A program made the translations under genes and the position numbers. This document shows, in pieces, positions 34,483-44,369 of a stretch of DNA of 64,000 nucleotides. Below the pieces are notes generated by a model. It ran no database searches. It worked only from the letters and a program-made list of their open reading frames with translations, and was not told the DNA's origin. Each line of letters opens with the position of its first letter. The first letter of the stretch is position 1. Source of the DNA: Clostridium saccharoperbutylacetonicum N1-4(HMT) (GTDB lineage Bacteria > Bacillota > Clostridia > Clostridiales > Clostridiaceae). The stretch covers positions 83,501 to 147,500 of the forward strand of contig NC_020291.1 in the NCBI RefSeq assembly GCF_000340885.1, in the 5' to 3' direction.

Positions 34483-37400
34483 ATGAGATTAAAAGGGTTA
34501 ATAGAGCCCTTAGAAAATAGTATAGAGTTTCAAAATATTATAGGCAGCTTTGAGAATAAGAAATTTCCTGTTGGTATATATGGTGCATCTGAATCTGGAA
34601 GAGGATATATTATAAGTGGGATATTTGAAAATATAGATAAATCCATGATAATTATAACTCAAAGTGATATGGAAGCAAAAAACCTTTATGAAGATTTGAT
34701 TTTTTATACTAACGAAGTATATTATTTCCCAATAAGAGAAATGGTTTTTTATAATATTGATGCTATTTCTGGGGATTTAAGATGGGCAAGATTAAAAGTA
34801 ATAAATGAAATTTTGAATAAGCAAAAGAAAATAATAGTAACTTCAGTAGAAGCTTTCTCAGCTAAGTATACGCCTCATAATTTATTTTTAGATTATAGTA
34901 TGCAGTTAAAAGTAGGCAAGGAAATTGATATTACTGAAGTATCTGGAAAATTAATTCAATCTGGTTATGAGAGAGTAGAAATGGTTGAAGGAAAAGGACA
35001 GTTTTCATTAAGAGGTGGAATATTAGATGTTTTTCCAACATGTTCAACTTATGCATATAGAGTTGAGCTTTTTGGTGATGAGATTGAATCTATTAGAACT
35101 TTCAACACAGAATCTCAAAGGAGTATTGAAAAAGTAAAGAAAGTAGATATTTTTCCTGCAAAAGAAGTTATTATCTTAGATGAAGCATTAAAATCAGGAA
35201 GTGCTAAACTTAAAGATGAATTTAATGATATTGCTTCAAAAGATAAAGATGATGAAAGAATAGAGAAATTAAGAAAAATATTAAATAGAAATTTAGAGTC
35301 GTTAGAGGAAACGGGATCATTTGAAGCTATAGATAGTTACTTACCATACTTTGTAGAAGAGCCAGAAAGTCTTTTTGATTATTTTAAAGACTATTTTTTT
35401 GTTATGGATAATGTTCAAAGATGTAAAGGAAAGTTAGATTCTACATACTTGGAATTTGAAGAAAATTTTACGGCTTTTTCACAAAGAGGAGATATATTTC
35501 CAGGACAAGGAAATTTATTAATTAATAAAGAAGAGATATTAGAAGTATTTGAAGATAAAAATCTTGCTTTTTTTGAAGCATTAACTAAAACAACAGATTG
35601 GTTAAAACCAAGAGTGTCAGTAAATACTGTTCAAGTGACTTTGAATAATTATCAAGGTCAATTAGATTTGTTAATTGATGATATTTTAAGTAAGAAAAAC
35701 TTAGGATATAAAACATTAATATTATCAGGAACAAGAGCTAGGGGAGAACGTTTAGTTGGGACTCTAAGGGATAGAGGAATAGAAAGCGTTTATAGGGATG
35801 ATGTTGATAAAATTGAATATGGTGAAGTTGTAATAACGTTTGGAAATCAATTAAAAGGATTTGAATATCCAGAATATAAAATTTGTGTAATATCAGACAG
35901 AGAAGTTTTTGGAGAAGCTAAAAGAAAATTAAAAGCTAGTAAATCAAAAAGAAAGGGTATTTCTAAAATAAGCAGCTTTGCAGAATTAAAGCCTGGAGAT
36001 TATGTAGTTCATGCTAGTCATGGTGTTGGTGTTTACAAGGGAATTAAACAAATTGATGTTGCAGGTCATAAAAGAGACTATCTGGATATTGTATATGATA
36101 AAGGAGATAAATTATATGTTCCTGTAGATCAACTGGATTTAATTCAAAAATATATTGGAAGTGAAGGTAAAGCTCCAAAGGTAAATAAACTTGGAAGTGC
36201 TGAGTGGCAGAAGGCTAAGGCAAAAGCCAGAAAATCAATTAATGAAATAGCTGAAGATTTGGTCAAACTTTATGCTATGAGGAGCACTGTAAAAGGACAT
36301 AAGTTTTCTAAGGATACTGAATGGCAGAAACAATTTGAAGATGAGTTTCCATTTGAAGAAACGCCAGATCAATTAACATCTATAGAAGAAATTAAATTAG
36401 ATATGGAATCAGAAAAACCAATGGACAGACTTGTATGTGGAGATGTTGGTTATGGTAAAACAGAAGTGGCTCTAAGAGCTGCATTTAAAGCTGTTATGGA
36501 CGGAAAGCAAGTTGCAATTTTGGTTCCAACAACTATTTTGGCTGAACAGCATTATAAGAATATCAAAAATAGATTTTCTGATTTTCCTATAAAAATAGAT
36601 ATGATTAGTAGATTTAAGACAACTAAACAACAGAAGGAAACTTTACAAAAGGTTAAAGAAGGGAATTTGGATATTTTAATAGGAACTCATAGATTAGTTT
36701 CTAAGGATATCCAATTTAAAGATTTAGGGTTACTAATTGTAGATGAAGAACAAAGATTTGGTGTAAAACAAAAGGAAAAAATTAAAGGAATAAAGAAAAA
36801 TGTTGATGTTTTAACTTTAAGTGCAACACCGATTCCAAGAACTCTTCATATGTCATTAAGTGGTGTTAGAGATATTTCTGTAATAGAAACACCGCCAGAA
36901 GAACGATATCCTATTCAAACTTATGTTGTTGAACAGAATGATCAGCTTATAAGAGATGCTATACTTAGGGAAATTGGAAGAAATGGGCAAGTGTATTTTG
37001 TATACAATAGGGTTGAAGATATTGAAAGAATGGCAAAGTATGTTCAAGCTTTAGTTCCTGAAAGTAAAGTTGGAGTTGCACATGGACAAATGGCAGAGAG
37101 ACAACTTGAAAATGTAATGATTGATTTTATGTCAGGAGAATATAATGTACTAGTTTGTACAACAATAATAGAAACTGGAATGGATATTCAAAATGTTAAT
37201 ACAATAATAATTTATGATGCTGATAAAATGGGACTTTCTCAACTATATCAATTAAGAGGTAGAGTTGGTAGATCTAATAGAATTGCATATGCTTATCTTT
37301 TATATACAAAGGATAAAGTATTGACAGAAGTTGCAGAGAAGCGTCTTAAAGCATTGAAAGATTTTACAGAATTAGGCTCTGGCTTCAAAATAGCAATGAG

Positions 37401-37983
37401 GGATTTAGAAATTAGAGGTGCTGGAAATATGATGGGATCATCGCAACATGGTCATATGGCATCTATAGGGTATGATTTATATTGCAGAATGCTTGAAGAT
37501 ACAGTTAAACTTATAAAAGGAGAAATTCAAAAGGAACCAATAGAAACAACTTTAGACATAAAGGTTGATGCATTTATACCTGAAAGTTATATAGAAGATG
37601 AAATTCAAAAAATTGAAATTTATAAAAAAATAGCTGTAATTGAAGGGTTAGAAGATTACAACGATATAAAGGAAGAATTAGAAGATAGGTATTCTAAAAT
37701 ACCAGAACCAGTATATAATTTAATGGATATTGCATATATAAAAAGCCAAGCCAAGTCTATTTTTATAGAAGAAATAAAGGAAACTCCAAAAGAAATGCTT
37801 TTTAAGTTCGCTGAAAATGAGAGTGATTATAAGAATATATTCAAAATTTTAATGGAAAAATATAAAAATAGTGTGGTGTTAAAATTTGGCTCTAATCCAT
37901 ATTTTGCATTTAAAATAAAATGCGTAAAGAAAGAAAATGTGTTAGAATTTTTAAAAGAAGTTTTTAATGACATAATATTGTAA
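34483..37983 (+). CDS. mfd: Transcription-repair coupling factor
   Basis: Mfd removes RNA polymerase stalled at lesions and recruits UvrA. At 1166 residues it has full length. In order: a UvrB-like N-terminal module, the CarD-like RNA polymerase-interaction domain (FAELKPGDYVVHASHGVGVYKGI, about 500), a superfamily-2 helicase with GDVGYGKTEVA and VDEEQRFGV, LSATPIPRT, a translocation motif with LRGRVGRS, and a TRCF C-terminal domain. AAGG at 34467-34470, overlapping the pth stop, is better spaced for ATG 34483 than for the in-frame ATG at 34471 that abuts it. Confidence 0.96.
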   Translation: MRLKGLIEPLENSIEFQNIIGSFENKKFPVGIYGASESGRGYIISGIFENIDKSMIIITQSDMEAKNLYEDLIFYTNEVYYFPIREMVFYNIDAISGDLRWARLKVINEILNKQKKIIVTSVEAFSAKYTPHNLFLDYSMQLKVGKEIDITEVSGKLIQSGYERVEMVEGKGQFSLRGGILDVFPTCSTYAYRVELFGDEIESIRTFNTESQRSIEKVKKVDIFPAKEVIILDEALKSGSAKLKDEFNDIASKDKDDERIEKLRKILNRNLESLEETGSFEAIDSYLPYFVEEPESLFDYFKDYFFVMDNVQRCKGKLDSTYLEFEENFTAFSQRGDIFPGQGNLLINKEEILEVFEDKNLAFFEALTKTTDWLKPRVSVNTVQVTLNNYQGQLDLLIDDILSKKNLGYKTLILSGTRARGERLVGTLRDRGIESVYRDDVDKIEYGEVVITFGNQLKGFEYPEYKICVISDREVFGEAKRKLKASKSKRKGISKISSFAELKPGDYVVHASHGVGVYKGIKQIDVAGHKRDYLDIVYDKGDKLYVPVDQLDLIQKYIGSEGKAPKVNKLGSAEWQKAKAKARKSINEIAEDLVKLYAMRSTVKGHKFSKDTEWQKQFEDEFPFEETPDQLTSIEEIKLDMESEKPMDRLVCGDVGYGKTEVALRAAFKAVMDGKQVAILVPTTILAEQHYKNIKNRFSDFPIKIDMISRFKTTKQQKETLQKVKEGNLDILIGTHRLVSKDIQFKDLGLLIVDEEQRFGVKQKEKIKGIKKNVDVLTLSATPIPRTLHMSLSGVRDISVIETPPEERYPIQTYVVEQNDQLIRDAILREIGRNGQVYFVYNRVEDIERMAKYVQALVPESKVGVAHGQMAERQLENVMIDFMSGEYNVLVCTTIIETGMDIQNVNTIIIYDADKMGLSQLYQLRGRVGRSNRIAYAYLLYTKDKVLTEVAEKRLKALKDFTELGSGFKIAMRDLEIRGAGNMMGSSQHGHMASIGYDLYCRMLEDTVKLIKGEIQKEPIETTLDIKVDAFIPESYIEDEIQKIEIYKKIAVIEGLEDYNDIKEELEDRYSKIPEPVYNLMDIAYIKSQAKSIFIEEIKETPKEMLFKFAENESDYKNIFKILMEKYKNSVVLKFGSNPYFAFKIKCVKKENVLEFLKEVFNDIIL

Positions 37984-38127
37984 CAAAAGTTTGATATAAA
38001 GGAATAGTAAAGTAAATAAAATAGTGTAAAAAATTGAATTATAAAAATAATATTGATATACTAATGTTATGACTCTTTATAATAACATAGGGGATAATAT
38101 TGTCTTATACAAAATTTATAATTCGTT

Positions 38128-38156
38128 TTGACAAATTATTTTCTAATGTTTAAATC
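38128..38156 (+). promoter_or_regulatory. Promoter of the PrsA-like foldase gene
   Basis: TTGACA (38128-38133), a 17-base spacer and TAAATC (38151-38156). A start near 38163 would leave a leader of about 16 bases, consistent with the TTG start chosen below. Confidence 0.5.
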
Positions 38157-38178
38157 TAGAATAAGTGAGGGGAAAATT

Positions 38179-39204
38179 TTGAAAAGAATAAAAAAAATTA
38201 TAGCAACAATAGCTATGTTAACAATTGCGGTATCTGCTATGGGGTGCAAAATGGTTGAAAAGACTCCAGAAGCAATACAAAACACAGTACTTGCAACAGT
38301 TGGAAATGAAAAAATAACAAAAGGTGATTTGGACAAACAAGTTGGTCCACAATTAAAGCAACAATTTGGTGATGATTATGCAACTAATGACAAAGCTAAA
38401 GATCAAGTAAAGCAAGCAAAACAACAAGGATTAACTAGCTTAGTAAATCAAAAAATACTATTGCAAGAAGCCGATAAGTTGGGTTTAAAACCATCAGATG
38501 ATGATTTAAATAAGCAAGTTGATGATCAAATTAATCAATATAAGGCTCAATATTCTGGGGAAGGTCAATTTGAAGGACTTTTACAGCAAAATGGGTTGAC
38601 AGAAGATCAATTAAGGAAACTCATGAGAGATAATTTCATAATTCAAGCTGTTCAAGACAATCTTATGAAAGATATAACAGTTACAGATGATGATGTTCAA
38701 ACATATTACAATGAAAATAAAGACAGTCAGTTTACAGTTGGAGCTGGTGCAACAGTATCGCACATATTAATTGCTGAAAAAGCTGGTGATGGATCAGTAG
38801 ATTTTGACGCATCGTTAACAAAAGCAAATGCTTTAAAAGCTAAATTAGATGCTGGGGCTGATTTTGCAACACTGGCAAAAGAAAATTCAGCAGATCCAGG
38901 AAGCAAGGATAAAGGTGGGGACTTAGGGTTCCAAGCATATAATACTACACAATTAGTTAAAGAATTTGTTGATGGATTTAAGAACTTAAAAGAAGGTGAA
39001 ATCTCAGCGCCAGTAAAGAGCCAATATGGATATCATATAATTAAGGCTACTGGGTTAAAGCAAGCACAAGTTACACCATTAGATCAAGTTAAGGATCAAA
39101 TTAAATCTACATTATTACAACAAAATCAAAATAAAGCTTTTACTGATAAGCTTGCAGAATGGAAGACAGATTTAAAAGTTCAAACTTATGAAGATAGATT
39201 ATAG
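38179..39204 (+). CDS. prsA: PrsA-like peptidyl-prolyl isomerase lipoprotein
   Basis: An exported folding catalyst. A basic N-terminus (MKRIKKII) and hydrophobic stretch lead to the lipobox SAMGC with lipidation Cys23. A parvulin (PpiC) domain spans about 188-300: VSHILIAEKAGDG, FATLAKENSADPGSKDKGGDLGF, and SQYGYHIIKAT. The flanks are rich in Gln and Lys, as in SurA/PrsA chaperone arms. I start it at TTG 38179, because GAGGGG at 38167-38172 is well spaced and the signal peptide begins there; the frame runs 17 codons further upstream through the promoter. It lies between mfd and spoVT. Confidence 0.93.
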   Translation: MKRIKKIIATIAMLTIAVSAMGCKMVEKTPEAIQNTVLATVGNEKITKGDLDKQVGPQLKQQFGDDYATNDKAKDQVKQAKQQGLTSLVNQKILLQEADKLGLKPSDDDLNKQVDDQINQYKAQYSGEGQFEGLLQQNGLTEDQLRKLMRDNFIIQAVQDNLMKDITVTDDDVQTYYNENKDSQFTVGAGATVSHILIAEKAGDGSVDFDASLTKANALKAKLDAGADFATLAKENSADPGSKDKGGDLGFQAYNTTQLVKEFVDGFKNLKEGEISAPVKSQYGYHIIKATGLKQAQVTPLDQVKDQIKSTLLQQNQNKAFTDKLAEWKTDLKVQTYEDRL

Positions 39205-39230
39205 TATTAGTAAATATTTAACTTAGTAAT

Positions 39231-39279
39231 TAAGCCATTTTGAAGTAATTGGAATTATTTCAAAATGGCTTAATTTATT
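39231..39279 (+). terminator. prsA terminator
   Basis: TAAGCCATTTTGAA and TTCAAAATGGCTTA form a 14-bp perfect stem followed by ATTTATT. Confidence 0.8.
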
Positions 39280-39457
39280 GTATGGTTATATTAAAGAAAG
39301 ATGTGTTGAAGAAATTAGATGAGCATATAATTAATTAACATATTATTAGTGAAAAATAATTAACATAAAATTTGTCTATAAGTGTATAAAATTTCTAGAA
39401 ATTCAAATAATAATAGTGCAACCAATTAATAGAGTTTCAAAGGAGGTTATACAACCA

Positions 39458-40009
39458 ATGAAGGCAACAGGAATTGTTAGAAGAATTGATGACTTAGGAA
39501 GAGTGGTAATACCAAAAGAAATAAGAAGGACTCTAAGAATTAGAGAAGGAGATCCACTAGAAATTTTTACAGATAGAGATGGTGGTGTAATTCTAAAAAA
39601 ATATTCACCAATTGAAGAGCTTACTAATTTTTCTAAAGAATATTGCGAAAGTTTACAACAAGTTATTGGAAATGTTGTATTAATCGCTGATAAAGATGCT
39701 TTTGTTTCAATAAGCGGAGCACCGAAAAAAGATTATTTAGAGAGAAAAGTAAGCAGTGAATTAGAACAAATAATGACTGGAAGAAAGACTGTATTATTAA
39801 GCAAAGCGAACAATTCAGTAATCCCATTACATAATGATGATGATGAAAAAGCATATTCTAGTCAAGTTATATCACCAATTATAGCAGAAGGTGATGAAAT
39901 TGGAGCTGTAATTATTTTATCAAAAGAAGATGATGCAGAACTTGGTGAGGTTGAAACTAAACTAGTTGAAACAGCAGCATCATTTTTAGGAAAACAAATG
40001 GAACAATAA
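39458..40009 (+). CDS. spoVT: Stage V sporulation transcription factor SpoVT
   Basis: A 183-residue AbrB-type regulator that modulates sigma-G genes in the forespore in Bacillus. The N-terminal swapped-hairpin DNA-binding domain is MKATGIVRRIDDLGRVVIPK, and a GAF-like sensory domain occupies about 55-180. AAGGAGG supports ATG 39458; the frame extends 14 codons upstream without an SD. It follows mfd/prsA and precedes the flippase, as in the Bacillus mfd-spoVT-yabM order. Confidence 0.96.
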   Translation: MKATGIVRRIDDLGRVVIPKEIRRTLRIREGDPLEIFTDRDGGVILKKYSPIEELTNFSKEYCESLQQVIGNVVLIADKDAFVSISGAPKKDYLERKVSSELEQIMTGRKTVLLSKANNSVIPLHNDDDEKAYSSQVISPIIAEGDEIGAVIILSKEDDAELGEVETKLVETAASFLGKQMEQ

Positions 40010-40051
40010 TATTTATAATTTAATTGCAATATGAAAAATAACAGGAATAAT

Positions 40052-40101
40052 ACCTCTAAACTTACAATAATAATTAATTAGTAATATGTAAGTTTGGAGG
40101 T
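40052..40101 (+). promoter_or_regulatory. SD-sequestering hairpin before the flippase gene
   Basis: ACCTCTAAACTTAC (40052-40065) pairs over 14 bp, with one G-U, with GTAAGTTTGGAGGT (40088-40101). The right arm contains the whole Shine-Dalgarno sequence GGAGG of the downstream gene (start 40107). The loop is 22 bases of A and T. The stem could restrain translation or act as the spoVT terminator; only TGTTTT follows it. Confidence 0.65.
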
Positions 40102-40106
40102 GTTTT

Positions 40107-41642
40107 ATGAATAAACAATCGCTAATTAAGGGAAGTGTAATTCTTGGTGTTGCAGGAATACTAACAAAATTTTTAGGACTATTTTTTAGATGGCCATTGA
40201 TAATGTTGATTGGAGATGAAGGAATAGGATATTATCAAATGTCATACCCAATGTATATGTTTTTTATAGCTATGGCTTCTGGTGTGCCAGTTGCAATTTC
40301 TAAAATTATATCTGAAAAAAATGCTATACATGATATATCAGGAAGCTTTGAGGTAATAAAGGAATCAGCTATTTTAATGACAATAATAGGGACAGGCACT
40401 ACGTTAGTGCTATTCTTTTTTGCCAAGCCAATAATAACGTTTTTGAAATGGGATCAGAAAGCATATTATTCATTAATAGGTATATCCTTTGCGCCTATGA
40501 TTATATCTTTTGTGACTATATTTAGAGGCTTTTTTCAAGGATTGCAGAATATGACGCCCTCGGCTATATCACAGGTTTTAGAGCAAATTGGGAGAGTTGT
40601 TTTTGGAGTTGGACTGGCAATATTTTTCTTGCCGAGGGGAATAGAATATTCAGCGGGTGGAGCAGCATTTGGAGCTACAGCAGGGGCAGTTATTGGTGGA
40701 ACATATTTATATTCAAGGTACAGAAAAATTAAAAAAAATTATAAAATAAGAAATATAAAAAGTAATCCCGAAATATTAACTAATATATTAAGAATTGCAA
40801 TTCCTATATCATTAGGTACAACCGTTGGAAGTGTTATGAATTTAATTGATTCTATTTTGGTGCCACAGAAGTTGTTGGAAGCTGGTTTTACTAGTACACA
40901 AGCCACTGTATTATATGCTCAATTAACAGGTAAAGCATCTGTAATTATAAATATTCCACTAACTATTTCTATGGCGATATGTACATCATTAATTCCTATT
41001 ATAGCTGAAAATTATATACTAAAAAGACAAGCAGATGTTAGAAGTAAAGTGGATATATCTATGAAAATGGCATCTGTAATTGCAATACCTTGTACCTTTG
41101 GTCTTTTCTTCTTGGCAGAACAAGTAATGAAACTAATTTTTCCAAAAATGTTTGATGGGATAGAAATATTAAGATATCTATCTTTGTCAATCCCATTTAT
41201 AATAATTACTCAAACTACAACTGCTATATTGCAAGGCACTGGAAATTATATAAAACCAGTTCTTAATCTCCTAGCTGGATGTATAATCAAGATTGTATTA
41301 ACCTGTATTTTAGTATCTACAGAAAGATTTAATATATATGGAGCAGTCATAGCTAGCTGCAGTGCATATATAATAGTGAGTATATTAAACATAATAACAA
41401 TGAAGTTTACATTAAAAGTTAAACTGAATTTTTACGAAATATTAATAAAACCAACGTATGCAGCTGCAATTATGATGTTGCTTGTATTAATAAGTTATAA
41501 TATTATATATAAAAATACAATAAGTAATGGCATAGCTTGCTTAATATCAATATTTTTAGGTATGATAATATATATTATATTAATAATTGTACTTAAAGTA
41601 TTTGATGTTAGTGAAATAAAGAATAGATTTAAAAGAAGATAA
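40107..41642 (+). CDS. YabM/SpoVB-type polysaccharide flippase
   Basis: A 511-residue membrane protein of the MOP flippase superfamily with about 14 predicted helices. The N-terminus SLIKGSVILGVAGILTKFLG and the segment GIGYYQMSYPMYMFFIAMASG are typical of the SpoVB/YabM (MurJ-related) group, which export lipid-linked cell-wall or cortex precursors. It sits between spoVT and mazG as yabM does in Bacillus. Its SD is buried in a hairpin. Whether it is the vegetative or sporulation-specific member cannot be told. Confidence 0.9.
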   Translation: MNKQSLIKGSVILGVAGILTKFLGLFFRWPLIMLIGDEGIGYYQMSYPMYMFFIAMASGVPVAISKIISEKNAIHDISGSFEVIKESAILMTIIGTGTTLVLFFFAKPIITFLKWDQKAYYSLIGISFAPMIISFVTIFRGFFQGLQNMTPSAISQVLEQIGRVVFGVGLAIFFLPRGIEYSAGGAAFGATAGAVIGGTYLYSRYRKIKKNYKIRNIKSNPEILTNILRIAIPISLGTTVGSVMNLIDSILVPQKLLEAGFTSTQATVLYAQLTGKASVIINIPLTISMAICTSLIPIIAENYILKRQADVRSKVDISMKMASVIAIPCTFGLFFLAEQVMKLIFPKMFDGIEILRYLSLSIPFIIITQTTTAILQGTGNYIKPVLNLLAGCIIKIVLTCILVSTERFNIYGAVIASCSAYIIVSILNIITMKFTLKVKLNFYEILIKPTYAAAIMMLLVLISYNIIYKNTISNGIACLISIFLGMIIYIILIIVLKVFDVSEIKNRFKRR

Positions 41643-41657
41643 AAGGAGAGTAATCTG

Positions 41658-43109
41658 ATGATTAAAATAGTGGGATTAGGACCAGGAGATAAAGATGCAT
41701 TGACTATAGGAACTGTATATGAATTTGAAAATACTAAAAATATTTTCTTAAGAACAGAAAAGCATCCAACAGTTGACTACTTAATTGAAAAAGGAATTAA
41801 GTTTGAAACATATGATAATGTTTATGAAAATACAGAAAATTTTGATGAAGTGTATTTAAACATAGCTAATGATTTGCTTGTGAAGCATAATAGTTTAGGA
41901 GATTTAATATATGGGGTGCCAGGACATCCATTAGTAGCAGAAAAATCAGTATTTAATTTAATAGAATTATGTAAAGAGAACAACGTGGAATATAAGATAA
42001 TACCAGCTGTGAGTTTTATTGATGCTATGATTGAAAGCATAAAAATAGATCCAATTGAAGGCTTGAAAGTTATAGATGCATTTGATATTGGAAATCAAAT
42101 ATTAGATAAGCGTATAGGAACGATTATAACACAGGTATATAATCAATTAATAGCCTCAGAAGTTAAGTTGAAATTGCTTGATCAATATAATGATGAAACA
42201 GATATTTATTATGTAAGAGCAGCAGGTATAAAGGGTCAAGAAAGCATAAGAAAAATTCCTTTGTTTGAATTAGATATGCAAGAAGATATAGATTATTTAA
42301 CATCAGTATACATTCCAAAAGATATGAATAATAAAAAAGATTTTAATGATCTTTTAGATATAATAGAGATATTAAGGGGAGAAAATGGTTGCCCATGGGA
42401 TAGAGAACAAACTCACGAATCTCTTAAGAAATCTTTAGTAGAAGAAAGTTATGAGGTTATAGATGCAATAGATCAAGCTGATGATGATTCATTAATTGAA
42501 GAATTAGGAGATGTATTACTGCAAGTTGTTTTTCATGCATCTATAGGCAAAGAGGATGGATATTTTGATATAAATGACGTTATAGGAGCAATTTGTGATA
42601 AGATGATAAGCAGACATCCGCATGTTTTTAAAAGATCTAGTGAATTGAACTCTTCAGAAGAAGTATTAGTAAAGTGGGATGATTTAAAGAAAAAAGAAAA
42701 AGGGTATAATACTATTACAGAAGAAATGAATGGAATAACAAAAGGGTTGCCAGCACTTTTAAGAGCTCACAAAGTTCAAGAAAAAGCAAAAAAAGTTGGA
42801 TTTGATTTTGAAGATATAAGTTTTGCAATAAATAAGGTAAAAGAAGAACTTAAAGAGGTAATTGATGTATATAATACAGAAAATGTGGAGAAAATAACAG
42901 AAGAAGTTGGAGATTTACTATTTTCATGTGTTAATGTTGCTAGATTTTTAAAGGTTGATGAAGAAGTGGCATTAAATTATACTATAGACAAGTTTATAAA
43001 AAGATTTGCTTATATTGAAAGCGTTGCAAAGGAAAAAAACATTGAATTAACTAACACAAGTTTGGATGAAATGGATAAACTTTGGGAAATTTCAAAAAAA
43101 ATAGATTAA
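41658..43109 (+). CDS. Tetrapyrrole methylase-MazG fusion (YabN)
   Basis: A 483-residue fusion. The N-terminal about 220 residues form a SAM-dependent tetrapyrrole-methylase-like domain (IVGLGPGDKDALTIGT; YGVPGHPLVAEKS). The rest is a MazG nucleoside-triphosphate pyrophosphohydrolase (ENGCPWDREQTHESLKKSLVEE with the EExxD-type metal site, plus a second helical half). MazG removes aberrant NTPs. The fusion is standard in Firmicutes as YabN. AAGGAGAG supports ATG 41658; it starts 16 bases after the flippase gene, so they are co-transcribed. Confidence 0.94.
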   Translation: MIKIVGLGPGDKDALTIGTVYEFENTKNIFLRTEKHPTVDYLIEKGIKFETYDNVYENTENFDEVYLNIANDLLVKHNSLGDLIYGVPGHPLVAEKSVFNLIELCKENNVEYKIIPAVSFIDAMIESIKIDPIEGLKVIDAFDIGNQILDKRIGTIITQVYNQLIASEVKLKLLDQYNDETDIYYVRAAGIKGQESIRKIPLFELDMQEDIDYLTSVYIPKDMNNKKDFNDLLDIIEILRGENGCPWDREQTHESLKKSLVEESYEVIDAIDQADDDSLIEELGDVLLQVVFHASIGKEDGYFDINDVIGAICDKMISRHPHVFKRSSELNSSEEVLVKWDDLKKKEKGYNTITEEMNGITKGLPALLRAHKVQEKAKKVGFDFEDISFAINKVKEELKEVIDVYNTENVEKITEEVGDLLFSCVNVARFLKVDEEVALNYTIDKFIKRFAYIESVAKEKNIELTNTSLDEMDKLWEISKKID

Positions 43110-43329
43110 TATTTCAATTTAATAAAGGAATTTTCTAATTTATGCAGAATAATACTTTATAAAAGAACTATATTGTAACGATTTATTGGATTATTTAGTT
43201 ATATGTAGCAAAAGAAAGCGTTTTTCTATAGACGGTTAGCTAAAGAGGTTATATAATAAAGAGGTGCAATTTAGTACATAAAGAAAACAGTTAAAAATAT
43301 AAAACTGGATTTTTAAGGAGGATGTTATT

Positions 43330-43605
43330 GTGAATAAAGCAGAATTAATTACTAGCATGGCAGAAAAAAGTAAATTAACAAAAAAAGATGCAGAATTAGC
43401 GCTAAAGGCTTTAATTGAAAGTGTTGAAGAAGCACTAGAAAAGGGTGAAAAAGTTCAATTAGTTGGATTTGGAACTTTTGAAACAAGAGAAAGAGCTGCT
43501 AGAGAAGGAAGAAATCCTAGAACTAAGGAAGTTATAAAAATTCCTGCAACTACAGTTCCAGTATTCAAAGCTGGTAAAGAATTTAAAGATAAAGTAAATA
43601 AGTAA
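43330..43605 (+). CDS. hup: HU-family nucleoid protein
   Basis: A 91-residue histone-like DNA-bending protein. The sequence MNKAELITSMAEKS, VGFGTFETRERAAREGRNPRT and IPATTVPVFKAGKEFK is diagnostic of HU. The start is GTG 43330 with AAGGAGG upstream; the ATG at 43323 is out of frame and stops at once. It has its own terminator and lies between mazG and rqcP, where Bacillus lacks an HU gene; this placement is common in clostridia. Confidence 0.97.
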   Translation: MNKAELITSMAEKSKLTKKDAELALKALIESVEEALEKGEKVQLVGFGTFETRERAAREGRNPRTKEVIKIPATTVPVFKAGKEFKDKVNK

Positions 43606-43633
43606 TAAAATTAAATTTACACAGCGTAAATGT

Positions 43634-43659
43634 GAGCCCGAGTTTTCTCGGGTTCTTTT
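43634..43659 (+). terminator. hup terminator
   Basis: GAGCCCGAG, a TTTT loop, and CTCGGGTTC followed by TTTT, one of the few GC-rich stems in the window. Confidence 0.85.
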
Positions 43660-43675
43660 AATAAAGGAGAAAAGT

Positions 43676-43936
43676 ATGAGGCTAGATAAATATTTAAAAG
43701 TATCGCGTATCATAAAGAGAAGAACTGTTGCTAAGGAAGTATGTGAAAGCGGGAGAATATTGATAAATGATAAGCAGGCAAAACCTTCTACATCAGTAAA
43801 AGAAGGAGATATTATTCAAATAACATTTGCAAATAGGATTTTAAAAGCTGAGATAATTAACATAGCTGAACATGTTAAAAAAGAAGATGCAAAAGAAATG
43901 TATGTGATTATTGAAGGGGAAGAAGATAAGGAGTAG
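43676..43936 (+). CDS. rqcP: RqcP (YabO), S4-domain ribosome quality-control factor
   Basis: An 86-residue S4/Hsp15-like RNA-binding protein. MRLDKYLKVSRIIKRRTVAKEVCESGRILIND is the S4 alpha-L signature. In Bacillus RqcP helps RqcH extend alanine tails on stalled nascent chains. AAAGGAGA is the SD. It leads the yabP-yabQ-divIC series as in Bacillus, though a terminator hairpin (43931-43968) overlaps its stop. Confidence 0.94.
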   Translation: MRLDKYLKVSRIIKRRTVAKEVCESGRILINDKQAKPSTSVKEGDIIQITFANRILKAEIINIAEHVKKEDAKEMYVIIEGEEDKE

Positions 43937-43968
43937 AAAAAGTGAAATGCTTATCTACTCTTTTTACG
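43931..43968 (+). terminator. rqcP terminator
   Basis: GGAGTAG and CTACTC flank an 18-base loop and end in TTTTT. The left arm contains the rqcP stop codon. Confidence 0.65.
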
Positions 43969-44067
43969 TAAGAAATAAAAAATACTTAACTTATTAAAGG
44001 TTCTGAATTCTAAATTGAAATAGACAAACATATATTATATAAGAAAAAATAAATGGAGGAATCTTTA

Positions 44068-44361
44068 ATGGAGAAAAAAGTGGAAAATAAAGTTGAAGAT
44101 AATAGATGTAATTTATTTTTAGAGAATAGAAAAAAAATAACTTTAAGTGGTGTAATTGAAGTTATAAGTTTTGATGAATTAAAAATTGATTTAACCACTA
44201 GTTTAGGTAATTTAACTATTAAGGGAGAAGATCTAAAAATGAATAAGTTAGATGTGCAGAATGGTGACGTTATAATAGCTGGAAATATTGGATCTGTAGT
44301 TTATAATGGGAAGGTATCTAAAAAAAGTAATGAAACTATAATAAGTAAATTATTTAAGTAG
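44068..44361 (+). CDS. yabP: Sporulation protein YabP
   Basis: A 97-residue YabP/YqfC-family protein, needed for spore-coat/cortex assembly in Bacillus. Typical features are NRKKITLSGVIEVISFDE and TSLGNLTIKGEDLKM. GGAGG at 44055-44059 selects ATG 44068; the ATG five codons earlier is part of the SD. yabQ starts nine bases after its stop. Confidence 0.93.
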   Translation: MEKKVENKVEDNRCNLFLENRKKITLSGVIEVISFDELKIDLTTSLGNLTIKGEDLKMNKLDVQNGDVIIAGNIGSVVYNGKVSKKSNETIISKLFK

Positions 44362-44369
44362 GTAGTAGT

